In this document: positions 1 through 7,850 of the stretch, piece after piece | Numbering within the stretch: the stretch's first letter is position 1 | Layout: the number at the start of each line of letters is the position of its first letter | NCBI GenBank assembly: GCA_022826345.1 | Contig: JAJDVB010000139.1 | Location: forward strand, 1 to 35,880 | From: Alphaproteobacteria bacterium | GTDB taxonomy: Bacteria; Pseudomonadota; Alphaproteobacteria; UBA828 | Reading direction: 5' to 3' | DNA: 35,880 bases | The notes under the pieces: generated by a model | The model's input: the letters and a program-made list of their open reading frames with translations, nothing else | Told to the model about the DNA's origin: nothing | The model's database searches: none | Position numbers and translations under genes: made by a program

Positions 1-262
1 CGAGGCCGGCGCGCAGGATGGGCACGATCGCGGGCTTGTGGCCGCGCAGGAAGGGGGCCTCCATCTCCGTCAGCGGCGTCTCGATGGTGCGTGAGTCCAT
101 CGGCAGGCCGCGCGTGATCTCGTAGCCGATGAGCAGCGCGATCTCGCGCAAGAGCGCGCGGAACAGCGGGGTCCATGTCGTCCTGTCGCGCAGGTGGCTC
201 AGCTTGTGCTGCACCAGCGGGTGGTCGACCAGATGGAGGTTGGGGAACGGGTTCTCGCTCAT
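1..262 (-). CDS. upp: Uracil phosphoribosyltransferase, N-terminal part (gene runs off the window)
   Basis: Upp converts uracil and PRPP to UMP in cytosolic pyrimidine salvage. Only the first 87 or so residues are inside the window. They begin [17 protein letters not shown] and contain the typical QHKLSHLRD segment, the T-x3-FR-x-LLREI helix and the start of the PILRAGL strand, all at positions expected for Upp. The ATG at 260-262 lies 4 bases after the stop of the upstream transporter gene, so the two are probably co-transcribed. The PRPP-binding loop lies beyond the window edge and cannot be checked. The family call rests on recognised N-terminal motifs; the pairing with a nucleobase-related transporter fits salvage. 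Confidence 0.88.
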   Translation of the reverse strand, partial: MSENPFPNLHLVDHPLVQHKLSHLRDRTTWTPLFRALLREIALLIGYEITRGLPMDSRTIETPLTEMEAPFLRGHKPAIVPILRAGL

Positions 263-266
263 GGGC

Positions 267-851
267 TTATCGGCTCGCTTGAGTTTGGGGGTCGCTGTAG
301 AGCGACGGGACGATCCAGGGCATCAGCAGTCTGAAGGGGATCAGCAGCACCGCCGCCATGCCGACCTTGACCCCGAAATCGCCGAGCGCCCAGGTCACCC
401 ACGGCAGGCCGGTCAGCGCGAAGGCCGCGCTGAAGAAGATGGCGGTATCGAGCGCGGACGCCGACAGCGAGGAGACCAGCGGCGCGCGCCACCAGAGGCC
501 GCGCCTGAGCCGGTGGAAGAGCGCGATGTCGAAGAGCTGGGCGCAGATGAAGGCGAAGCCCGAGGCCAATGCCACGCGCACGCCTTCCCAGAGCGGGATG
601 TCCGCCGCCACCGCGAGGATGATGGAAAGCCCCATCCCGAAGGGGAAGCCGACGTAAGCGACCGTGCGCGCCCGCCCCGGCCCGTGGGCACGGTTCGTGA
701 GGTCGGTCACCAGGAACGCCAGTGGGTAGGTGAACGCGCCCCAGGTCAGCCAGTCGTTGATCGCGTGCTGGACGGCAACGTTCGAGACCCCGATCACCGC
801 CATCATCGCGACGATGGGGAGCAGCAGCGATAACGGCAGCGGCGCCTTCAT
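267..851 (-). CDS. yhhQ: Queuosine precursor transporter, YhhQ/VUT family (DUF165)
   Basis: A 194-residue inner-membrane protein with about six hydrophobic segments. Family hallmarks are the early VSNVAVQ helix, the [15 protein letters not shown] segment (residues about 40-53) and the [18 protein letters not shown] segment, with a late SALDTAIFF helix. Known members of this family import 7-cyano- or 7-aminomethyl-7-deazaguanine for queuosine modification of tRNA. The C-terminus is hydrophilic and ends four bases before upp, giving a likely two-gene operon. The family assignment is firm. The exact substrate is inferred from the family, because no queuosine biosynthesis gene is visible nearby to confirm it. 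Confidence 0.85.
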   Translation of the reverse strand: MKAPLPLSLLLPIVAMMAVIGVSNVAVQHAINDWLTWGAFTYPLAFLVTDLTNRAHGPGRARTVAYVGFPFGMGLSIILAVAADIPLWEGVRVALASGFAFICAQLFDIALFHRLRRGLWWRAPLVSSLSASALDTAIFFSAAFALTGLPWVTWALGDFGVKVGMAAVLLIPFRLLMPWIVPSLYSDPQTQASR

Positions 852-1051
852 GGCCGCGGACTATAAGGCGCAGACCTCATGCGGCCAACGCGCGGCGGTA
901 CAACGGGGGTGCGACCAGCATACGGGCCGGGCCGCAGGCCCGGACGGCGCGACTGCGCCGCGCGCGTAAGCGCGTAGCGTCGCGCGTCCACGCGCGCGGA
1001 GCGCACGATCGAGCGGAGCGAGCGCCCGGCGCCTGAAAGAACTGAAAAAGA

Positions 1052-1348
1052 CTATTCCGCGGCGGTCGCCGCGAGGGCGTTCTTAACCTGGCGCTTGATG
1101 CGCTGAGCCCCCTGAGAGAGCCGGTCGTCAGAGGTCTTGAGCAGGTAGCTGTCGAGGCCGCCGTGGCGCTCCACCGTGCGGATCGCGCTGGTCGAGACCT
1201 TGAGCCGCACCATGCGCCCCAGCGCCTCGCTGTGCAGCGCCTTGTCGTGCAGATTGGGCAGGAACCGCCTGCGCGTCTTGTTGTGGGCGTGGCTCACGTT
1301 GTTGCCCGTGAGGACGCCCTTGCCGGTCAGCTCGCAGCGGCGTGCCAT
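1052..1348 (-). CDS. rpmB: 50S ribosomal protein L28
   Basis: A 98-residue basic protein starting [24 protein letters not shown], the standard opening of L28, followed by the RRRFLPNL segment and the [11 protein letters not shown](V) core. Length matches alphaproteobacterial L28 (about 95-100 residues). It is a component of the large ribosomal subunit. It is transcribed alone on the minus strand, away from the divergent amidohydrolase gene, behind a good sigma-70 type promoter at 1379-1407. A GC-rich palindrome in the last codons, followed by a short T run after the stop, could act in termination, but the stem-to-T spacing is poor. Confidence 0.97.
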   Translation of the reverse strand: MARRCELTGKGVLTGNNVSHAHNKTRRRFLPNLHDKALHSEALGRMVRLKVSTSAIRTVERHGGLDSYLLKTSDDRLSQGAQRIKRQVKNALAATAAE

Positions 1349-1378
1349 GGTTCGCGCTCCGTGGAGGAAAGAGCGGGC

Positions 1379-1407
1379 TATTTAGAAGGAACACGCGTTT
1401 CGGTCAA
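1379..1407 (-). promoter_or_regulatory. Predicted sigma-70 promoter of rpmB
   Basis: On the minus strand TTGACC (complement of 1402-1407) and TAAATA (complement of 1379-1384) are separated by exactly 17 bases, placing the start about 25 bases upstream of the rpmB ATG. A purine-rich GGAGGAAA-like complement lies nearby, but the ribosome-binding site itself is weak. This is a pattern match only. Confidence 0.55.
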
Positions 1408-1458
1408 GCGCGGGAGATCGTCAAGCCCGCGCGCGCATGAGCGCGCGACCCCGCACGG

Positions 1459-2409
1459 ATGACAGAGCCGGCCTTTTGCTCTAAACCGCAAGGAATGAGC
1501 GGAGGAGGACAAGCCGCCCAGCGCCGCAGCGAGGAACCCCTAGCGGCCGTCAACGGGGTGATCGACTTGCGCCTGCCGGCGCGCCAGACCGTGCCGCTCA
1601 TCTTCACCTCCCCCCACAGCGGCACCGACTACGACCCCGCGTTCATCGAGAGCTCCCGGCTCGACGAGAAGAACCTGCGGCGCTCCGAGGACAGCTTCGT
1701 CGACGAGATCTTCGCGGGCGCGCCGGAGAGCGGTGCGCCGCTGCTCTGCGCGCTCTACCCGAGGGCCTACCTGGACCCCAACCGCGAGCCCTACGAGCTC
1801 GACCCGGAGATGTTTTCCGAGCCGCTGCCGAGCCACGTGAAGACCCGCTCCGACCGGGTGCGCGCGGGCTTCGGCACCATCGCCAAGCTGGTCGCCTCGG
1901 GCGCCGAGATCTATGCCGGCAAGATGTCCTTCGCCGAAGCCGAGCGCCGCATCGACACGCTCTACCGGCCCTATCACCGGGCGCTCGAAGGGCTCATCGA
2001 GACGACGCTCAAGGACTTCGGCGCGGCGTTCGTGCTGGATTGCCACTCCATGCCCTCGGTCGGCGGACCGACGGACCGAGACCGCGGGACGCCCCGCCCC
2101 GACATCGTGCTGGGCGACCGCTTCGGCGCCTCCTGCGAGCCCAAGGTGATCGAGACGGCGGAGCGCATCTTCCGCGATCTCGACTTCTCGGTGGGGCGCA
2201 ACGAGCCCTACGCCGGCGCGTTCACCACGGCCCACTACGGCCGCCCCAACGAGCGCGTGCACGCGCTGCAGATCGAGGTCAACCGCCGGCTCTACATGAA
2301 CGAGGCGACGGTCGCTCGCTCGCGCGATCTGCCCAGCCTGCAAAAGAAGATCAACCGCTTCATCGCCGCCATGGCGGAGGAGAGCCTCGCGCTCGTTGAG
2401 ACGCTCTGA
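1459..2409 (+). CDS. N-formylglutamate amidohydrolase family protein
   Basis: A 316-residue member of the FGase family (PF05013), zinc-dependent enzymes that hydrolyse N-formyl-L-glutamate to glutamate and formate in histidine breakdown or hydrolyse related N-acyl amino acids. Visible motifs are SPHSG at residues 51-55, the YLDPNREPYEL segment at about 104-114, DCHSMPS at 194-200 and the late ALQIEVNRRLYM segment. The ATG at 1459 is first in frame; the ATG at 1495 is equally possible and would remove 12 non-conserved residues, and neither has a well-spaced ribosome-binding site. No other hut gene is visible. Its position directly before an amide/urea-type transporter suggests it may act on an imported N-acyl compound, so the hutG name is withheld. 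Confidence 0.85.
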   Translation: MTEPAFCSKPQGMSGGGQAAQRRSEEPLAAVNGVIDLRLPARQTVPLIFTSPHSGTDYDPAFIESSRLDEKNLRRSEDSFVDEIFAGAPESGAPLLCALYPRAYLDPNREPYELDPEMFSEPLPSHVKTRSDRVRAGFGTIAKLVASGAEIYAGKMSFAEAERRIDTLYRPYHRALEGLIETTLKDFGAAFVLDCHSMPSVGGPTDRDRGTPRPDIVLGDRFGASCEPKVIETAERIFRDLDFSVGRNEPYAGAFTTAHYGRPNERVHALQIEVNRRLYMNEATVARSRDLPSLQKKINRFIAAMAEESLALVETL

Positions 2410-2424
2410 GTGCGCCAGCGTCTG

Positions 2425-2453
2425 TTGAACGGGCGTCGTTCCTGGAATTAAGA
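2425..2453 (+). promoter_or_regulatory. Predicted promoter of the urt-type transporter operon
   Basis: TTGAAC (2425-2430) and TTAAGA (2448-2453) are separated by 17 bases and lie about 60 bases ahead of the binding-protein ATG. A small hairpin (GGCGGT at about 2471, ACCGCC about 11 bases later) sits in the predicted leader, and AGGGAG precedes the ATG. The -10 is imperfect, so this is a moderate match. No NtrC/sigma-54 element was seen. Confidence 0.4.
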
Positions 2454-2511
2454 TGACCACGCAATCCACCGGCGGTAAGGAACCGCCAACGCAACTCGCA
2501 GGGAGCAGACC

Positions 2512-3759
2512 ATGAGACTGAGCCGTAGACAGTTTTTCCAAGCCGCATCCGGTGCGCTGGCATTCGCCAGCCTGCCTCATGTGCTGCGCCGAGCCGGCAT
2601 CGCGAGCGAGGACCCGATCAAGGTCGGCAACATCCTCGACCGCACCGGCATCCTCAACATCTACAGCCTGAAGCAGATCCAGGCGACGGCGATGGCGGTG
2701 GACGAGATCAACGCCGCCGGCGGCCTGCTGGGCCGGCCGCTGGAGCTGGTGTTCTACGATTCGCAGTCCGACGGCCAGTACAACTCGCAGTACGTCACCG
2801 AGGCGCTGGTCAAGGACAAGTGCGTGGTGGTGCACGGCGGCATCACCAGCTCCTCGCGCGAGGTGATGCGCCCCATCGTGAACCGCTTCAAGGGGCTGCT
2901 CTTCTACAACTCACTCTACGAAGGGGGCGTCTGCGACCGCCGCCACGTCTCCACGGGCATGGTGCCGGCGCAGCAGCTCGAGCCGCTGTTCGACTACGTG
3001 GTGAACGAGCTCGGCGGCAAGCGCACCTACATCCTGGCGGCCGACTACAACTACGGCCACATCACGTCCAAGTGGATGCAGAAGTTCACCCGCGACAACG
3101 GCGGCGAGGACCTGGCGGTCGAGTTCTTCCCGCTCGACGTCACCAACTTCCAGCCGGCGATCTCGCGCATCCAGGCGGCCAAGCCCGACGTGGTCATGTC
3201 GGCGCTGGTGGGCGGGGCGCACATCGCCTTCTATCGCCAGTTCGAGGCCTCGATCGGCAAAGACAACATGATGCTGGCGTCCGGTTCCTACGGCGTGGGG
3301 CTGGAGCACACCCAGCTCAGCCCCGAGGAGGGCAACGGCATCATCCTCGCCACTTCCTTCGTCGACGACCTCGACACGGATGCGGCCAGGGACTTCGTGA
3401 GCCGCTTCCACGCCTACACCGGCGACACCGGCTACGTCGGCGAGTACGGCGAATACGGCGAGCGCGGGGTCAAGGTCTGGGCCGAAGCCGTGCGTCAGGC
3501 GGGCGATGCCAGCTCCGACGCGGCGATCGAAGCGCTGGCCTCGGGCAACGTGAGCGTCGCCGGCGCGGGCGGCCAATACACGGTTGACGGCCAGACCAAC
3601 CACACGACCATGGACATCCACATCGTGCGCGGCAACATGACGCAGACCTTCGACGTGATCCGCTCGTTCTCGCAGCGCCCGCCGCTGGATACGCAGCAGG
3701 TCTGCGACCTCCACGCGAACCCCGACGACAAGACCCAGTACGAGGTCGAGGTCGAGTAG
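2512..3759 (+). CDS. urtA: Periplasmic urea/short-chain amide-type ABC transporter substrate-binding protein
   Basis: A 415-residue binding protein of the UrtA/FmdD branch of the type I periplasmic-binding family (Peripla_BP_5). The first 30 residues are a twin-arginine signal (RLSRRQFFQAASG followed by a hydrophobic stretch), so export of a folded protein by Tat is expected. The body starts IKVGNILDRTG, with AVDEINAAGGLLGR, the VVHGGITSSSRE loop, GLLFYNSLYEGG and ILAADYNYGHITSKWM, the same order as in UrtA. AGGGAG lies ahead of the ATG. It is the first gene of the five-gene importer. The ligand is uncertain: urea, formamide, acetamide and related amides are known for the family, and no urease gene is in view. 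Confidence 0.85.
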   Translation: MRLSRRQFFQAASGALAFASLPHVLRRAGIASEDPIKVGNILDRTGILNIYSLKQIQATAMAVDEINAAGGLLGRPLELVFYDSQSDGQYNSQYVTEALVKDKCVVVHGGITSSSREVMRPIVNRFKGLLFYNSLYEGGVCDRRHVSTGMVPAQQLEPLFDYVVNELGGKRTYILAADYNYGHITSKWMQKFTRDNGGEDLAVEFFPLDVTNFQPAISRIQAAKPDVVMSALVGGAHIAFYRQFEASIGKDNMMLASGSYGVGLEHTQLSPEEGNGIILATSFVDDLDTDAARDFVSRFHAYTGDTGYVGEYGEYGERGVKVWAEAVRQAGDASSDAAIEALASGNVSVAGAGGQYTVDGQTNHTTMDIHIVRGNMTQTFDVIRSFSQRPPLDTQQVCDLHANPDDKTQYEVEVE

Positions 3760-3801
3760 AGATCGGGGCGTCACGACGACGGTCTTGTAGTCCGGACGCC
3801 G

Positions 3802-3836
3802 GGTCCGTCGGCGGCGAGCGCCGTCGCCGGCGGACC
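3802..3836 (+). promoter_or_regulatory. Long GC-rich hairpin between binding-protein and permease genes
   Basis: The arms around GGTCCG (3802-3807) and CGGACC (3831-3836) continue inward through CGGCG/CGCCG with only G-U type wobbles, giving a stem of about 14 pairs. It has no following T run. Such hairpins between a binding-protein gene and its permease genes commonly stabilise the upstream mRNA or attenuate read-through, so more binding protein is made than membrane components. That function is inferred from position. Confidence 0.45.
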
Positions 3837-3899
3837 GTCCCACGTTCGCAGGTGCGTGTTTGGCCCCGGTGCGCCCGGCCGGGGCGGCGGGGGTGACGG

Positions 3900-4760
3900 T
3901 TGGATCAGGTCGCGAACTATCTCTTCCAGATCGGCTTTTCCTTCTCGATCTTCATCCTGATCAGCCTCGGGCTCGCGGTCATCTTCGGGATGATGCGGGT
4001 GATCAACCTGGCACAGGGCGAGTTCCTCATGCTCGGCGCCTACTTCTGCACGCTCTGCAGCCATGCCGGGATCAATCTCTGGCTCTCGTTCATCCTGTCG
4101 GCGCTCGCCGTCGGGGTCTTCGGCATCATCGTCGAGCGCTTCATCATCCAATGGCTTTACGGCCGGATCATCGACACGCTGCTCGCCACCTGGGGGCTGA
4201 GCCTGCTGCTGGTGGGCGGCGTCACCACGATTTTCGGGCCACAGACCGAGAGCGTGGCCGCGCCGCTCGGCAACGTGCAGGTGGGCGCCTTCGGGTTCCC
4301 CATCTACGGCCTCGTGATGATGGCGATCGCCGTGGCGCTGCTGGGCGCGGTCTACGCCTTCTGGCGCTTCACCCGCTACGGGCTGATCATGCGCGGCACC
4401 ATGCAGAACCCGACGATCTCGGCCGCGTTAGGGGTGAACCGCAGTCTCGTCTACATGCTAACCTTCGCCTTCGGCTCGGCGCTCACCGGGCTCGCCGGCG
4501 CGGTGCTGTCGCCCATCGTCGGCGCCTACCCGACGCTCGGCATCGTCTACGTCGCCAAGGCCTTCATCACGGTCATCACCGGCGGGCACCTGCCGCTGAT
4601 CGGCACGGTGAGCGCATCCGGCCTTTTCAGCACCATCGACGGCATCGTCGCCACCATCTCCAGCTCGGTGATCGGCGAGATGACGGTGCTCTTCGTGGCT
4701 ATCATCCTGCTCAGGCTGCTGCCGCTCGGGATTACCGGGCGCATGACGCGCGGGGTCTGA
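3900..4760 (+). CDS. urtB: Urea/amide-type ABC transporter permease, UrtB-like
   Basis: A 286-residue inner-membrane permease of the branched-chain amino acid type (LivH/UrtB family). The LGLAVIFGMMRVINLAQGEFLMLGAY segment near the N-terminus is diagnostic, with about eight hydrophobic helices and the RYGLIMRGTMQNP coupling segment (about residues 160-172) that contacts the ATPases. The start must be the TTG at 3900: an in-frame TGA lies six bases upstream and the next ATG is inside the first conserved motif. A G-rich ribosome-binding sequence precedes it. It is three bases from urtC, so the permeases are co-translated. Together with UrtC it should form the membrane channel. Confidence 0.87.
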   Translation: MDQVANYLFQIGFSFSIFILISLGLAVIFGMMRVINLAQGEFLMLGAYFCTLCSHAGINLWLSFILSALAVGVFGIIVERFIIQWLYGRIIDTLLATWGLSLLLVGGVTTIFGPQTESVAAPLGNVQVGAFGFPIYGLVMMAIAVALLGAVYAFWRFTRYGLIMRGTMQNPTISAALGVNRSLVYMLTFAFGSALTGLAGAVLSPIVGAYPTLGIVYVAKAFITVITGGHLPLIGTVSASGLFSTIDGIVATISSSVIGEMTVLFVAIILLRLLPLGITGRMTRGV

Positions 4761-4763
4761 GCG

Positions 4764-5873
4764 ATGATCCACGGCGTCGCCCTCATGCAGCATTCGAGCG
4801 AGCGCCCCAAGTGGTGGTGGTGGGTCTTTGTCGCAGGGCTTGCGGCCTTCTTCATCACCATGCCCTTCCACCTGGAGATATTCGTCATTCTGGAGATGTC
4901 GCGCTTCTTCGGGATGGCGATGCTCGCGCTCAGCATGGGCTTCCTCTGGGGCTTCAGCGGGATTCTGAGCTTCGGGCAGACCGCGTTCTTCGGGCTCGGC
5001 GGCTACGGCTTCACCGTGCTCGCGCTCAATACCGGCGAGACCACGGGCTCGGTCTTCTTCGCGGTCGCCCTCGGCGCGGCCGGGGCCGGCATCCTCGGCT
5101 ACTTCATGATCTACGGCCGCATCAGCGAGATTTATCTCAGCGTCATCACCCTGGTCTTTACGCTGATCCTGGAGAAGGGCATCCGCGCCACCTCGGGCGA
5201 CCAGTACGTCATCGGCAAGGTGCGGCTGAACGGGCAGAACGGCATCCCCACCGTGCCCCAGCTCGACGTGCCGTGGAACCCGTCGGTCCAGCTCGACATC
5301 AACTGGTTCTTCTGGGTCGGCGCCGTGCTGATGATCCTGGTCTACATCGGGCTCCGGATGATCCTGACCACGCCCTTCGGCCGGGTGCTGGTCGGCATCC
5401 GCGAGAACGAGCGCAGGACCGAACTGCTGGGCTACGACACGAGGCGCTACAAGCTCGCGGCCTTCATGTTGGCGGGCGGTGTGGCCGGGCTCGGCGGCGC
5501 GCTCTACGCCATCTCGATTCCGCTGGCGCACCCGGAGATGTTCAGCCTGGGCCGGGCGGCCGACGTCATCATGTGGGTGCTGGTGGGCGGCAAGGGCACC
5601 CTGATCGGGCCGATCGCGGGCGTCTTCGCCATCGAGCACTTCAAGGGCTGGCTCGGCACCCAGGGCGTGGGCCAGGTGACGCTGGTGCTGGGCGCGGTGC
5701 TGATCCTCTTCGTCCTCGTCTTCCACAAGGGCCTGCTGCCGAGCATTGGCTCGCTGCCGGGCTACTGGCTGGACCGTGCGGCGATCCGAGAGCAATGGGT
5801 CGAGTTCGTGCAGCGCCTCAGCTTCCGCCCCGCCCGCCCGCGCCGGCGCGGGCGGCAGGGAGGCCGGCCGTGA
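4764..5873 (+). CDS. urtC: Urea/amide-type ABC transporter permease, UrtC-like
   Basis: A 369-residue second permease (LivM/UrtC family). Hallmarks are LSMGFLWGFSGILSFGQTAFFGLGGY at about residues 50-75 and the cytoplasmic coupling loop TTPFGRVLVGIRENERRTELLGYD, followed by RYKLAAFMLAGGVAGLGGALYA. A periplasmic loop that includes GDQYVIGKVRLNGQNGIP lies between, as in UrtC. The C-terminus is a short Arg-rich tail. The start ATG lies three bases after the urtB stop, and its stop overlaps the GTG of urtD by four bases, so translation is coupled throughout. Confidence 0.87.
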   Translation: MIHGVALMQHSSERPKWWWWVFVAGLAAFFITMPFHLEIFVILEMSRFFGMAMLALSMGFLWGFSGILSFGQTAFFGLGGYGFTVLALNTGETTGSVFFAVALGAAGAGILGYFMIYGRISEIYLSVITLVFTLILEKGIRATSGDQYVIGKVRLNGQNGIPTVPQLDVPWNPSVQLDINWFFWVGAVLMILVYIGLRMILTTPFGRVLVGIRENERRTELLGYDTRRYKLAAFMLAGGVAGLGGALYAISIPLAHPEMFSLGRAADVIMWVLVGGKGTLIGPIAGVFAIEHFKGWLGTQGVGQVTLVLGAVLILFVLVFHKGLLPSIGSLPGYWLDRAAIREQWVEFVQRLSFRPARPRRRGRQGGRP

Positions 5874-6610
5874 GCGAGGCGGCGCGCGAGGATGCGGTGA
5901 TCCTGGAGACCCGGGCGCTGGAGAAGCGCTTCGGCGGCGTGAGCGCCATCGCCGGCGTCGACTTCGCGCTCCGGCGGGGCGAGCTGCGCTGCCTGATCGG
6001 CCCGAACGGCGCCGGCAAGAGCACCTTCTTCAAGATGCTCACCGCCCAGATCAGGCCGTCCAAGGGACAGGTGCTGTTCGACGGCCGCGACATCAGCCGC
6101 GCGCACCCGCACGAAATCTCGCGCCTCGGCATCGGCATCAAGAACCAGGTGCCGGACGTCTACGACGGCATCACCGTGGACGAGAACCTCTGGCTCGCCG
6201 CGCACCTCCGCCACGGCGCCAGGGCCGCGCGCGCCAAGGTGGACGAGACCCTGGAGCGGCTCGAGCTTGGCGACATCCGCTGGCAGTTGCTCGGCGCGCT
6301 CGCCCACGGCCAGCGCCAGTGGGTCGAGTTCGGCATGGTCATGGCGCTGGAGCCCAAGGTTATCCTGCTCGACGAGCCCACCGCAGGCATGAGCATCGAG
6401 GAGACCAACCGCACGGCGGCGCTGATCCGCGAGGTGAACCGGACCACCACCATCGTCGTGGTCGAGCACGACATGCAGTTCATCCGCCAGATCGCCGATG
6501 TCGTCACCGTCTTCCACCAGGGCCGCATCCTGGCCGAGGACACCATGGCGCGCATCCAGGCCAACCAGGCGGTGCGCGAAGTCTACCTGGGGACCTCGGG
6601 CCTTGCTTGA
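5870..6610 (+). CDS. urtD: ABC transporter ATP-binding protein, UrtD-like
   Basis: A 246-residue ATPase subunit on the inner face of the membrane. Walker A is GPNGAGKS, the signature is LAHGQRQW rather than LSGGQ (the form characteristic of UrtD), and Walker B is VILLDEPTAGMS, followed by the VVEHDM switch histidine. The start is the GTG at 5870, which overlaps the urtC TGA (GTGA). A much longer frame is open upstream through urtC, but that part is GC-rich out-of-frame translation with no homology. The stop overlaps the start of urtE. The non-canonical signature supports urea/amide rather than branched-chain amino acid transport. Confidence 0.88.
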   Translation: MSEAAREDAVILETRALEKRFGGVSAIAGVDFALRRGELRCLIGPNGAGKSTFFKMLTAQIRPSKGQVLFDGRDISRAHPHEISRLGIGIKNQVPDVYDGITVDENLWLAAHLRHGARAARAKVDETLERLELGDIRWQLLGALAHGQRQWVEFGMVMALEPKVILLDEPTAGMSIEETNRTAALIREVNRTTTIVVVEHDMQFIRQIADVVTVFHQGRILAEDTMARIQANQAVREVYLGTSGLA

Positions 6611-7295
6611 GGTGGAGGGCCTGGGCGCCGGCTACGGCCGCATTCCGATCCTGAACGGGATCGACTTCTCCATCGCGCGCGGCGAGATCGTGGGCGTGCT
6701 CGGTCACAACGGCATGGGCAAGACCACGCTGCTGCGCACGCTGATGGGGGAAATCCGCGCCACCGGCGGGAGCATCACGTTCGAGGACGAGGACATCACG
6801 CGGCTCGCTATGCACCGGCGCGCGCGGCTCGGCATCGGCTACGTGCCGCAGGGACGCGACATCTACCCGCAGTTGAGCGTCATGGACAATCTGCGCATGG
6901 GCCAGATCGTGCGGCGCGGCCAGAGCGCCGTACCGGAGCTGCTGGAGTATTTCCCAGTATTGGAGGCGCTGCTGGAGCGGCCGGGGCGCGCGCTCTCGGG
7001 CGGCGAGCAGCAGATTCTGGCGCTCGCCCGCTGCCTCGCCGGCCGGCCGAGCCTGCTGCTGCTGGACGAGCCCACCGAGGGCATCCAGCCCTCCATCGTC
7101 GATCAGATTCAGGCAAAGCTTGCCGAGCTTGCGGCGGCGCTCGACCTCACGGTGCTTCTGGTCGAACAGAACCTGCGCTTCATCCAGGCGCTAGCGGAGC
7201 GGGTGCTGATCATGCAGAAGGGCACCATCGTGGCGACGATCAAGCCCGAGCAGCTCTCCGACCGGGCGATCGTGGACGAGTATTTGGGCATCTGA
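6603..7295 (+). CDS. urtE: ABC transporter ATP-binding protein, UrtE-like
   Basis: A 230-residue second ATPase. Walker A is GHNGMGKT, the signature is LSGGEQQ, and Walker B reads LLLLDEPTEGIQPSIV; the DEPTEGIQPSI string is typical of UrtE. The TTG at 6603 is chosen because it begins the family's N-terminal strand (LLEVEGLGAGYG) and overlaps the urtD stop by eight bases; the next start, a GTG at 6612, would cut into that strand. It is the last gene of the operon. Base composition changes sharply just after its stop, where an AT-rich cassette begins on the other strand. Confidence 0.88.
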   Translation: MLEVEGLGAGYGRIPILNGIDFSIARGEIVGVLGHNGMGKTTLLRTLMGEIRATGGSITFEDEDITRLAMHRRARLGIGYVPQGRDIYPQLSVMDNLRMGQIVRRGQSAVPELLEYFPVLEALLERPGRALSGGEQQILALARCLAGRPSLLLLDEPTEGIQPSIVDQIQAKLAELAAALDLTVLLVEQNLRFIQALAERVLIMQKGTIVATIKPEQLSDRAIVDEYLGI

Positions 7296-7379
7296 GGGCG
7301 AGGTGCCTTTGGGCAGCTATGAATGGACTCAACCTCATTTCTTTCAAAGGCTGCAGCTTCGTCTTCTAGCTCTTGACAA

Positions 7380-7850
7380 TTAAGGAGTAACGACAGCGGC
7401 CAAGTCTACAGCGAATTGTTTAGCTCTTGAGTAGTAGTCTTTCACAGTCATGTATCCAGTACCATTTGGTTTTCCGTGAGCAATTTGATCTCGCAGCGTT
7501 TTCAAACTGTCAATCGCGGAAATATTCTCGATAGTCGTTCTAGCTTCGATAGCCGGCCACCACTCTTTGTCAAACTGGCGCAGAACGCTTTCAATTTTCT
7601 CACAATTCAGAGAGTTATATCTGGATACAGACTTTTCGATGAAGCGCGCAATTTTCGCGTCCCCATGTCTTCGCCCATACTCTGACAACGTAGCCAGAAC
7701 TGCCTCTTCCACGTAGCCTGCACCGGCCAGCACTACGTGGTTAGCGAAGACACTCTGAATGCGCGGGTCGACGTCGCCTACGGTAGCGTCCATCGTCGTG
7801 AGCAACGCGTCTATACGATTTTCGCACTGCGTTACTCTAAGCGGCAGCAT
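7380..7850 (-). CDS. HEPN-domain protein, putative ribonuclease partner of the DUF262 gene
   Basis: A 156-residue, mostly helical protein. Near the C-terminus it has LKTLRDQIAHGKPNG, which contains the R-x4-H motif (Arg120, His125) found in the active site of HEPN ribonucleases, and resembles the RiboL-PSP/MAE_28990-type HEPN group. A possible second helix motif, AGAGYVEEAVLATLSEY (about 42-58), is also typical of that group. Its ATG overlaps the stop of the upstream DUF262 gene by 14 bases, so it is translated as the second gene of a two-gene operon. Base composition is much poorer in GC than the flanks, a sign of transfer. RNA cleavage in defence or growth arrest is inferred from the HEPN family. 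Confidence 0.72.
   Translation of the reverse strand: MLPLRVTQCENRIDALLTTMDATVGDVDPRIQSVFANHVVLAGAGYVEEAVLATLSEYGRRHGDAKIARFIEKSVSRYNSLNCEKIESVLRQFDKEWWPAIEARTTIENISAIDSLKTLRDQIAHGKPNGTGYMTVKDYYSRAKQFAVDLAAVVTP

Noticed and set aside
1052..1075. Rho-independent terminator at the rpmB 3' end
   Set aside because: The palindrome is inside the last codons and the T run begins about eight bases after the stem, too far for a standard terminator.
3860..5869. A very long open frame continuous with urtD and overlapping both permease genes
   Set aside because: The part before 5870 is Arg/Ala/His-rich out-of-frame translation of urtB and urtC with no motifs; the UrtD homology begins exactly at the GTG at 5870.
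2512..7295. Calling the importer a branched-chain amino acid (Liv) transporter
   Set aside because: The UrtD-type LAHGQRQW signature, the UrtE-type DEPTEGIQPSI string and the UrtA-like binding protein favour the urea/amide branch.
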